Positions 1 to 5,009 of a DNA stretch of 8,099 nucleotides are shown piece after piece. The notes beneath the pieces were generated by a model that did no database searches, had not been told where the DNA came from, and was given only the letters and a program-made list of their open reading frames with translations. This stretch comes from DATFPQ01 sp035264765 (GTDB lineage Bacteria; Actinomycetota; Actinomycetes; Actinomycetales; Angustibacteraceae). The translations under genes were made by a program, and so were the position numbers. The stretch is from positions 1 through 8,099 of the forward strand of contig DATFPQ010000243.1 in the NCBI GenBank assembly GCA_035264765.1, read 5' to 3'. Position 1 is the first letter of the stretch. Each line of letters begins with the position of its first letter.

Positions 1-135
1 ATCGTCGACAGCCGGCCCGGGACAAAGCGGGTGAACGTGACGTCTGCGTCGAAGGCCCTGTGCCCGTACAACTGTCTGTCGCCGAGGACGGAACAGTCGG
101 ACCTGGGCGTGGTGCTAGCTGCTGCTGGCTCCTAG
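1..135. other. Left-edge stretch with unassigned coding-like signal
   Basis: Every third base counted from position 3 is mostly G or C up to about base 110, which is a coding signature in GC-rich DNA. Two readings share that phase. On the plus strand the frame is open from base 1 to a TAG at 133-135, which would be the tail of an upstream gene ending 9 bases before the hydrolase start. On the minus strand a frame without an ATG or GTG start runs off the left edge and reads plausibly (…RAFDADVTFTRFVPGRLST…); it would need a TTG start near base 75. I cannot choose between them and recognise no family in either. Confidence 0.3.
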
Positions 136-138
136 GGT
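133..138 (+). promoter_or_regulatory. Candidate -10 element (TAGGGT) of a leaderless promoter
   Basis: TAGGGT fits the actinobacterial -10 pattern TANNNT and lies exactly 6 bases before the ATG at 145, the spacing expected when transcription starts at the start codon. The same bases contain AGGG seven bases before the ATG, so they could instead act as a moderate Shine-Dalgarno sequence. No -35 element is recognisable. It overlaps the TAG that closes the plus-strand frame from the left edge. Confidence 0.4.
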
Positions 139-144
139 CGGTGC

Positions 145-900
145 ATGAGTACACACTCAGCACGTCGGGTGGGACGTCGGTGGTTTCTGACGCAGACCGG
201 ACGGGGCGCTCTCGGCATTGCCGTGCTGGGCATTTCGGCCTGTACCCGCTCTGGCTCTTCCGTAGACCAAGTCAGCGTTCCTGCGAGTTCGGGGTCCGCA
301 CCGGCCACGGAGAAGCTGGCCTGGTCGCGAGTGAACCTCGGTTTCGTTGCGGCCTATGTCCTGGTTCGCGGCCGTGAGGCGGCGATCGTCGACACAGGCG
401 TTGGGGGGAGCGCCGACGAGATCGGCGCCGTGCTGGACAAGGCGGGGCCCGGGTGGGAGGGCGTCCGCCACGTGGTGCTCACCCACAAGCATCCGGACCA
501 CGTGGGCAGCATCGGGGACGTCCTGACCCAGGCGACGAGGGCCACCGGGTACGCCGGGGCGGACGACCTCGCCGAGGTCGATGGCCCCCGCCAGCTCAAG
601 CCGCTGGGGAACGCAGACGAGGTCTTCGGACTGCAGGTGGTGGCCACGCCCGGGCACACCGCGGGCCACCTTTCGGTCTTCGACCAGGAGACGGGCGTTC
701 TGGTCGCAGGCGACGCCTTGACGAACATGGGGCGGCTGGCCGGCTCCAACCCGCAGTTCACCGAGGACAAGGCGGCCGCGGTTGCATCGGTCCGCAAGCT
801 CGCCCAGCTGGCACCGAGGACGATCCTCGTCGGCCACGGCGACCCTGTGACCAGTGGCGCGACGTCGGAGCTGAGGCGGCTGGCCTCGTCGCTGACCTGA
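145..900 (+). CDS. Tat-exported lipoprotein, metallo-beta-lactamase-fold hydrolase
   Basis: A 251-residue MBL-fold metal-dependent hydrolase. The N-terminus has a twin-arginine motif (RRWFL, residues 11-15), a short hydrophobic stretch (about 21-31) and a lipobox-like ISAC with Cys33. This suggests export in folded form through Tat and lipid anchoring on the outer face of the membrane. The MBL core starts near residue 58. The metal-ligand set looks complete: THKHPDH at 113-119 (His114, His116, Asp118, His119), His171 in TPGHT, Asp190 in AGD and His231 in VGHGDP. This arrangement is typical of glyoxalase II-like and related hydrolases. The substrate cannot be told; beta-lactamase activity is not implied. 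The ATG at 145 is chosen because it gives the complete Tat signal. The gene stands alone and converges on the small acidic gene. Fold and export are well supported, substrate unknown. Confidence 0.92.
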   Translation: MSTHSARRVGRRWFLTQTGRGALGIAVLGISACTRSGSSVDQVSVPASSGSAPATEKLAWSRVNLGFVAAYVLVRGREAAIVDTGVGGSADEIGAVLDKAGPGWEGVRHVVLTHKHPDHVGSIGDVLTQATRATGYAGADDLAEVDGPRQLKPLGNADEVFGLQVVATPGHTAGHLSVFDQETGVLVAGDALTNMGRLAGSNPQFTEDKAAAVASVRKLAQLAPRTILVGHGDPVTSGATSELRRLASSLT

Positions 901-923
901 GCTGCTCCGACCTGAGCTGCTCC
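894..923 (+). repeat. Tandem 15-bp direct repeat across a stop codon
   Basis: The unit GACCTGAGCTGCTCC occurs twice, perfectly and back to back, at 894-908 and 909-923. The first copy holds the hydrolase stop codon (898-900). Because the unit is a multiple of three, the second copy places another TGA in the same frame at 913-915, so read-through would add only four residues. It fills most of the 30-base gap between two convergent genes. A recent slippage duplication is the simplest explanation. Confidence 0.9.
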
Positions 924-930
924 ACGCCGC

Positions 931-1092
931 TTACTGCGCGTGACCCTCCGGGTCCTCCTCGGGCTCGAAGGTGGATCCCTCACCTGGCGACATGCCGAGC
1001 TCCGCGCCAGGAGCCTGCTTTGACGCAGGATCGGATACTGCGTCCTTGTCTTCGTCGTCCTCTGGGCTGGGGCTGTCCGGGGTGGTGGTCAT
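931..1092 (-). CDS. Small acidic protein of unknown function
   Basis: A 53-residue protein starting at the ATG complementary to 1090-1092, with GGAGG (1101-1105) eight bases upstream, one of the strongest ribosome binding sites in the window. It is very rich in Asp, Glu, Pro, Ser and Gly and has almost no hydrophobic residues: an acidic block at 11-17 (EDDEDKD), a Gly/Pro stretch around 28-38, then GSTFEPEEDPEG at 39-50. It has no membrane segment, signal or cysteine and is probably disordered in solution. The GSTFEPEEDP tail resembles short actinobacterial hypothetical proteins I recall, but I cannot name a family. It converges on the hydrolase and diverges from chaA. The frame stays open and G/C-ending upstream of this ATG, so a longer form from a rare start is possible. 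Confidence 0.75.
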   Translation of the reverse strand: MTTTPDSPSPEDDEDKDAVSDPASKQAPGAELGMSPGEGSTFEPEEDPEGHAQ

Positions 1093-1264
1093 GGCGTCGT
1101 CCTCCAAGGAGTGCTCGTAGAGCTCTGCACGTACCCCCGGAGCACCGTCGCAGGCCTCGGCGGTCGTCGCCAAGTCCTTCAGGCTCCGCCGGTTCCCGGA
1201 ACACGAGCCGCAGGACGCGCCGCACCAGACGCCGAACGGCCCGCCCTCGTGCCAGCGTGTGCCC
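1093..1264. promoter_or_regulatory. Divergent intergenic region with candidate chaA -10
   Basis: This 172-bp region separates the acidic protein gene (-) from chaA (+) and must hold both promoters. On the plus side CAGCGT (1253-1258) lies exactly 6 bases before the ATG at 1265, a CANNNT version of the leaderless -10 pattern. There is no Shine-Dalgarno sequence before chaA. On the minus side TACGTG and TACGAG hexamers occur between 1115 and 1132 but neither is a full TANNNT. No convincing -35 or operator dyad is visible. Confidence 0.4.
1101..1105 (-). promoter_or_regulatory. Strong Shine-Dalgarno site for the acidic protein gene
   Basis: On the minus strand these bases read GGAGG, a full match to the anti-Shine-Dalgarno core, with an 8-base spacer to the ATG at 1092. 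This site decides the start of the 53-residue acidic protein. Confidence 0.8.
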
Positions 1265-2365
1265 ATGACTGCCGCCGCACGCCTGCCCGGAGTCCGCTGG
1301 GTCACCGTCGGGCCGGTCGTGGCCCTCGTCGTACTTGCGCTCACCTGGGGGCGGAAGCCGCCCGCGCCGGTCGTGGCCGTGGTGGCGGTGGTCCTGGCCG
1401 CGGCGGTGCTCGCGGCGGTCCACCATGCCGAGGTGGTCGCCCACCGGGTCGGTGAGCCGTTCGGCTCACTGGTGCTCGCCGTAGCCGTCACGATCATCGA
1501 GGTGGCGCTCATCGTCACCCTCATGGTGTCCGGCGGCCCGGAGACCGCGTCGTTGGCCCGCGACACCGTCTTCGCGGCCGTCATGATCACCTGCAACGGC
1601 ATCCTGGGTCTGTCGTTGCTGATCGGCGCGGTGCGCTACACCGCGGTCCGGTTCAACGCCGAAGGAACCGGAGCGGCGCTGGCCACCGTGGCAACCCTGG
1701 CCACCCTGAGCCTGGTGCTCCCCACCACGACGACCAGCCGGCCCGGGCCGGAGTTCTCGCCGAGCCAACTGGCCTTCGCGGCCGTGGCCTCGCTGGTGCT
1801 GTACGGCGTGTTCGTGCTGACCCAGACCGTCCGGCACCGGGACTTCTTCCTCCCGGTCACCGCCGACGGCCGGGTCGTGGAGACGGACGACCACGCCGAG
1901 CCGCCGACCACGCGCGCGGCCGCGACCAGCGCGGTCCTGCTCCTGATGTCGCTCGTCGCGGTCGTGGGCCTGGCCAAGGTCGAGTCGCCGGCGATCCAGT
2001 CCGGCGTCGCCGCGGCCGGGTTCCCGCCGTCCTTCGTGGGCGTCGTGATCGCCCTGCTCGTCCTGCTACCCGAGACTCTGGCCGCGGCCCGCAACGCCCT
2101 GCGCGACCGGGTCCAGACCAGCCTCAACCTGGCCCTGGGTTCGGCGATGGCCAGCATCGGCCTGACCATCCCGGCGATCGCCGTCGCCACGATCTGGCTC
2201 GACGGGCCGCTCGTGCTCGGGCTCGGGGCCACGCAGACGGTGCTGCTCGCCCTCACCGTGGTCGTGGCCGTCCTCACCGTCGTACCGGGGCGGGCCATCC
2301 GGCTGCAGGGCGCCGTGCACCTCGTGCTCCTTGCGGCCTTCCTCTTCCTCGCGAGCAACCCGTGA
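1265..2365 (+). CDS. chaA: Calcium:proton antiporter, ChaA type (CaCA superfamily)
   Basis: A 366-residue integral membrane antiporter with about eleven predicted helices. In this family cation (Ca2+, in some members Na+ or K+) is exported in exchange for protons. The two inverted alpha-repeats are clear. The first runs from about residue 62 (HRVGEPFGSLVLAV, then TIIEVALI with Glu79). The second runs from about 268 (LLPETLAAARNALRDR with Glu270, then LALGSAMASIGLTIPAIA). The two Glu residues match the conserved ion-binding acids of the superfamily. Similarity to E. coli ChaA extends along the whole chain, including RDT after the first repeat, YGVF, and the C-terminal GAVHL. A hydrophilic loop at about 188-217 holds ETDDHAE where E. 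coli ChaA has a longer acidic run. ATG at 1265 is preferred over the GTG at 1259, which differs by two codons. Single gene, followed 51 bases later by the TfoX-like gene. Confidence 0.93.
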   Translation: MTAAARLPGVRWVTVGPVVALVVLALTWGRKPPAPVVAVVAVVLAAAVLAAVHHAEVVAHRVGEPFGSLVLAVAVTIIEVALIVTLMVSGGPETASLARDTVFAAVMITCNGILGLSLLIGAVRYTAVRFNAEGTGAALATVATLATLSLVLPTTTTSRPGPEFSPSQLAFAAVASLVLYGVFVLTQTVRHRDFFLPVTADGRVVETDDHAEPPTTRAAATSAVLLLMSLVAVVGLAKVESPAIQSGVAAAGFPPSFVGVVIALLVLLPETLAAARNALRDRVQTSLNLALGSAMASIGLTIPAIAVATIWLDGPLVLGLGATQTVLLALTVVVAVLTVVPGRAIRLQGAVHLVLLAAFLFLASNP

Positions 2366-2399
2366 GTCGCTCGCCGCTCATCGCTGGGCTGACTGCTCT

Positions 2400-2407
2400 G
2401 GAGGGAG
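2400..2407 (+). promoter_or_regulatory. Shine-Dalgarno site for the TfoX-like gene
   Basis: GGAGGGAG ends 9 bases before the GTG at 2417. Its quality supports the GTG start, and its position in the 51-base gap after chaA is compatible with read-through from chaA. Confidence 0.7.
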
Positions 2408-2416
2408 AATCGGCAG

Positions 2417-2749
2417 GTGGCGTATGACGTTGAGCTGGCGGAGCGGGTCTCGGCGGTCGTGCACGGCGAACGCGGCCTCGTCGAGAAGCGCATGTTCGGC
2501 GGCCTGGCCTTCTTGGTCCAGGGCAACATGGCCGTGAGCGCCAGTAGCCAGGGCGGCCTGCTGCTGCGCGTGGACCCAGCCGAGGCCGAGTCCCTCATCA
2601 GGGACCCGCAGGTGCGGCGCTTCGAGATGCGCGGCCGCGCGATGGACGGGTGGCTTCGCGTGGACGCCGAGGCCGTCCGAAGCGACGACGACCTCCGGCG
2701 CTGGGTCGGTCACGGCGTCAGGTACGCCCGCTCCCTGCCACCGAAGTAG
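2417..2749 (+). CDS. TfoX/Sxy N-terminal-domain protein
   Basis: A 110-residue cytoplasmic protein consisting of one TfoX_N-like domain. Family features are the opening amphipathic helix (residues 2-16), the KRMFGGLAFLVQGNMAVS segment at 24-41 with the typical R/K-MFGG turn, a strand with LLLRVDP at 48-54, the RFEMRGRAMDGWLRVD segment at 68-83, and a closing helix with LRRWVGHGVRYA at 93-104. In Proteobacteria TfoX/Sxy controls competence genes, but those proteins also have a C-terminal domain that is missing here. Stand-alone N-terminal domains of about 110 residues are common in bacteria and their role is unknown, so a competence function should not be inferred. The start is GTG 2417, backed by the upstream GGAGGGAG. 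It may be co-transcribed with chaA (51-base gap); no functional link is evident. Confidence 0.88.
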   Translation: MAYDVELAERVSAVVHGERGLVEKRMFGGLAFLVQGNMAVSASSQGGLLLRVDPAEAESLIRDPQVRRFEMRGRAMDGWLRVDAEAVRSDDDLRRWVGHGVRYARSLPPK

Positions 2750-2991
2750 GGCCGCCAGGACAGCGTGGTCCCAGCCGAGGGTCGACGCGGCGCGCGGCTG
2801 AGTTCTTCTGAGGTAGCGGTGGCCCTGATCTGAGGCAGCCATCCGATATGCCTCCGCGCCGCCATTTTCTAACGTCGTGGACATCACCCGCTCAGTCGGG
2901 AACCGCGAACTCGAATGCGCACGCAAACCCGGGTCGCGGCGGAGCCGACAGCGGAATATCACCGGCAATACCACGACAAAGGGAGTTACCG
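2750..2991 (+). other. Non-coding leader with probable promoter for the secreted protein
   Basis: This 242-bp stretch has lower GC than its surroundings and no convincing gene. A weak hairpin (CAGCCG 2772-2777 with CGGCTG 2795-2800, followed by AGTTCTTCT) might end the chaA/TfoX transcript. TAACGT at 2870-2875 fits TANNNT and is a candidate -10, which would leave a leader of about 110 bases. GGGAAC at 2898-2903 resembles an ECF-sigma -35 but no matching -10 follows. GGGAG at 2981-2985 is the ribosome binding site for the gene at 2992, with a 6-base spacer. Confidence 0.4.
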
Positions 2992-3555
2992 ATGTATCTG
3001 CGGACCCGCACCAAGGCCACGGCGCTCGCGACCATGGGCGCGCTCGCCCTCACCGGGGCCACCATCAGCCAGGCCGCTGCCCAGGACGCGACCCGCGCTG
3101 CGCCGCAGGCGCACGTGCGGCTGTGGCCGTCGTCCGCGGCGCTCGCGCACTGCTTCCCGCATGCGACCGCGAAGGTGGACGTCCAGCTCACCACCGACGC
3201 GATCGGCAAGGACAGGTTCACCATCGAGGCCAAGGGCCTGAGACCCAGGACCGACTTCACGGTGTTCCTGCTCGAGCAGGCGGGGAGCCCGTTCGGCGCC
3301 GCCGAGTACATCGGCGACTTCACGACCGACGGGCACGGGCGGGCCGCCAACCGCTTCGACCTCATCGTCGAAGAGGCCTTCGCGTTCAACAACCGCACGC
3401 ACGCCCGCACGGATCTGAACTCCGTGGGCGTGTGGTTCGCGGACGAGAAGGACGACGACGAGTGTCTGGGCGCGCACAGCCCGGTCACCGGCTTCGACGG
3501 CGACGCCGCGGCCGGCGTCCAGATGCTCAACTCGCGGTTGGTCCAGCTGCCCTGA
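2992..3555 (+). CDS. Secreted protein of unknown function
   Basis: A 187-residue exported protein. Residues 1-30 form a Sec signal peptide: basic start (MYLRTRTK), hydrophobic core with ALATMGALALTG, and an AxA-type cleavage site around SQAAA before QDA. The mature part of about 155 residues looks beta-rich and globular: KVDVQLTTD (61-69), RFTIEAKGLRPRTDFTVFLLEQ (75-96, in alternating hydrophobic pattern), AEYIGDFTTDGHGRAANRF (104-122) and VGVWFADE (145-152). The pattern resembles short immunoglobulin-like secreted domains of actinobacteria, but I cannot name the family. It has two cysteines, Cys54 and Cys158, which could form one disulfide outside the cell. The ATG at 2992 is chosen over an in-frame ATG at 2848 because it gives a clean signal peptide and has GGGAG 6 bases upstream. 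It has its own leader and a strong hairpin terminator, so it is probably monocistronic. Confidence 0.85.
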   Translation: MYLRTRTKATALATMGALALTGATISQAAAQDATRAAPQAHVRLWPSSAALAHCFPHATAKVDVQLTTDAIGKDRFTIEAKGLRPRTDFTVFLLEQAGSPFGAAEYIGDFTTDGHGRAANRFDLIVEEAFAFNNRTHARTDLNSVGVWFADEKDDDECLGAHSPVTGFDGDAAAGVQMLNSRLVQLP

Positions 3556-3569
3556 CCAGTGGGCCCCTA

Positions 3570-3600
3570 GGAGCCCGGCGCCGCGACGGCGCCGGGCTCC
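3570..3600 (+). terminator. Strong GC hairpin, probable terminator of the secreted protein gene
   Basis: GGAGCCCGGCGCC (3570-3582) is the perfect reverse complement of 3588-3600. The flanking G3583 and C3587 can pair too, giving a 14-bp stem with a CGA loop. It starts 14 bases after the stop at 3553-3555. No T-run follows, which is usual for actinobacterial hairpin terminators. Being symmetrical it could work on both strands. It also insulates the next gene, whose candidate -10 begins 24 bases later. Confidence 0.8.
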
Positions 3601-3623
3601 GGCGGGTGCTGGCGTGCAAGCGT

Positions 3624-3629
3624 TACGCT
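3624..3629 (+). promoter_or_regulatory. Candidate -10 element (TACGCT) of a leaderless promoter
   Basis: TACGCT matches TANNNT and ends 6 bases before the ATG at 3636. No Shine-Dalgarno sequence precedes that ATG, and a terminator lies just upstream, so a fresh promoter is needed here. Together these favour a leaderless mRNA starting at or next to the ATG. Confidence 0.6.
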
Positions 3630-3635
3630 CGGTGG

Positions 3636-3833
3636 ATGGGGCCGCAAGGGACGTACATCGTCGGCATGGGTGAGCTCGCGGCCTATCTCGACGTGTCCTT
3701 GTCCACCATCCTGCGCTGGCAGCGCGCCTCGCAGCTGCCGGGTCCGTACCGGCTCGGGACCACGTTGGTGTGGCGCACCGAGGACATCGACCGCTGGTGG
3801 GACCTGTGGGTCACCGCAGCTGGGCGCGGCTGA
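3636..3833 (+). CDS. Small MerR/AlpA-like helix-turn-helix protein (HTH_17 type)
   Basis: A 65-residue DNA-binding protein of the excisionase/MerR-like HTH_17 type. The helix-turn-helix is visible as MGELAAYLDVSLSTILRWQR (11-30), followed by the wing with YRLGTTLVWRTEDIDRWWD (38-56), in which the RLG…W…DIDRWW pattern is diagnostic. No other domain is present. Such proteins serve as excisionases, prophage regulators (AlpA) or small transcription factors. No integrase or phage gene is near, so a local regulator is more likely. ATG 3636 is chosen because TACGCT lies 6 bases upstream; ATG 3666 (Met11) would still keep the whole HTH. The phosphatase gene follows after 14 bases, so the two are almost certainly one transcript, and this protein may regulate that operon. 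The target is unknown. Confidence 0.82.
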   Translation: MGPQGTYIVGMGELAAYLDVSLSTILRWQRASQLPGPYRLGTTLVWRTEDIDRWWDLWVTAAGRG

Positions 3834-3847
3834 GAGAGACTTTCCCG

Positions 3848-4990
3848 GTGGGTGCGGTACGTCGCAGGGCGGATCCCCACGCTAGGCCGGGTGACGACAG
3901 CGCCACGGCCGACTCGCTGACGGGGTCCCATTGGCGTCGGCGCGGCGGCGTAGTGCTCGGTGCCGTGGTGTGGGTGGCGCTGCTGACCGCCGGGCAAGTG
4001 ATCTTCGGCCAGAACCGCCGGCTGGTCGTGGTGCCTTGGCTGGCGTTGGGGCCGCTGGCGGCCTCCCTCGTCGCGGGCTGGAAGGCCACGGCGGTCGTCG
4101 CCGTCGCCGCCGTGTCCGCCGTGGCGTTCCTGAGCGACCGGGTTGGCGACCTCGACACCGGCACCGGCCTGGTGAGGGTCGTCGGAAGCGCCGCCCTGGC
4201 GGCCTTCGCCGTGTTCAGCGCCCGGGTACGCGAGCAGCGCGAGAACCGCATCCTGGTCATGGCGCAGATCGCCACGGTCGCCCAGACAGCCATCCAGCAC
4301 CCGGCTCCCGCGCAGGTCGCCGGGCTCGCGCTGGCGTCGCGCTACGTCTCCGCCAGCGCCGACGCACTCGTTGGAGGGGACCTGTTCGACGTGGTCGCCA
4401 GCGACCAGGCGGCGCGCATCATCGTGGGCGACGTGCGCGGCAAGGGACTCTCCGCCGTCCACACGGCGGCTGCTGTGCTCTCGGCGTTCCGACACACCGC
4501 ACCACTGCCCAACATCGGCCTGGACGAGGTCGCCCACCGCATCGAGGCGGCTCTCATGCCTGGACTGGGCCCGGAGGACTTCGTCACCGCGGTGCTCTGC
4601 GACGTGCACGCCGACGGACGACTCGACCTGGTGTTGTGCGGGCACCCCGCCCCGCTCAAGCTCGTGGCAGGGAGCGACCCGGTTCCGGTGGGCCTGCAGG
4701 GGTCCCCGCCCCTGGGGCTGGGCGTCCGGCCGCGCGTGGCGGCCACGACCCTGGAGCCAGGGGAACGGCTGCTGCTGTTCACCGACGGGCTCATCGAGGC
4801 CCGCTCGAGCGACGGCCGATTCTTCGACCTCCTCGACGAGGCCCGCGTGCTGGTGCCGCTGGGTCCCTGGTCGGTCGAGACGCTGGACGCCGACCTCGAA
4901 CGGCTGCTGGGTCGGGTACGCCAGCACGTCGGCGGGATCCTGAGCGACGACCTCGCCGTCCTCCTGGTCGAGCCGCTACCGCATGCCTAG
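3848..4990 (+). CDS. Membrane-anchored SpoIIE/PP2C-family serine/threonine phosphatase
   Basis: A 380-residue protein with a membrane N-terminus and a cytoplasmic phosphatase domain. Four hydrophobic segments lie at about 34-54, 59-78, 81-99 and 107-126. A charged helix (ARVREQRENR, 125-134) links to the SpoIIE/RsbU-type PP2C domain at about 160-375. Metal-binding acids are present: GGDLFDVV (Asp178), VGDVRGKG (Asp195), FTDG (Asp313) and SDDL (Asp367/368), with GHPAPL at 265-270 typical of the subfamily. In this family the substrate is usually a phosphorylated anti-sigma-factor antagonist, so a role in releasing an alternative sigma factor is likely. No GAF, PAS or kinase domain is present and no STAS antagonist or anti-sigma gene is in the window. 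GTG 3848 is preferred over ATG 3770, which would overlap the HTH gene by 64 bases. A weak GAGAGAG lies 9 bases before the GTG, overlapping the HTH stop, so translation may be coupled. Confidence 0.88.
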   Translation: MGAVRRRADPHARPGDDSATADSLTGSHWRRRGGVVLGAVVWVALLTAGQVIFGQNRRLVVVPWLALGPLAASLVAGWKATAVVAVAAVSAVAFLSDRVGDLDTGTGLVRVVGSAALAAFAVFSARVREQRENRILVMAQIATVAQTAIQHPAPAQVAGLALASRYVSASADALVGGDLFDVVASDQAARIIVGDVRGKGLSAVHTAAAVLSAFRHTAPLPNIGLDEVAHRIEAALMPGLGPEDFVTAVLCDVHADGRLDLVLCGHPAPLKLVAGSDPVPVGLQGSPPLGLGVRPRVAATTLEPGERLLLFTDGLIEARSSDGRFFDLLDEARVLVPLGPWSVETLDADLERLLGRVRQHVGGILSDDLAVLLVEPLPHA

Positions 4991-5009
4991 GCGCTCCGGG
5001 CGATCGGGC

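Noticed and set aside
1636..2598. Minus-strand open frame across chaA and the TfoX-like gene
   Set aside because: Antisense to two recognisable genes; the product is a Ser/Thr/Arg-rich low-complexity sequence with no fold pattern.
2417..2749. Competence regulator tfoX/sxy
   Set aside because: Only the N-terminal domain is present and no competence gene is nearby, so the gene symbol and role were not assigned.
2848..2991. N-terminal extension of the secreted protein to ATG 2848
   Set aside because: It would bury the signal peptide behind 48 polar residues, and ATG 2992 has a well-spaced GGGAG.
3636..3833. Prophage or integrative-element excisionase
   Set aside because: The HTH type fits, but no integrase, attachment repeat, tRNA or phage gene is present and base composition does not change around it.
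3770..3847. N-terminal extension of the phosphatase to ATG 3770
   Set aside because: It would overlap the HTH gene by 64 bases and add a His/Arg-rich stretch with no role; GTG 3848 sits just after the HTH stop.
3683..4927. Long open frame on the minus strand (414 codons)
   Set aside because: It is fully antisense to the phosphatase and HTH genes, whose catalytic motifs are unmistakable. The product is rich in His, Gln, Gly and Arg without structure, typical of the mirror frame of a GC-rich gene.
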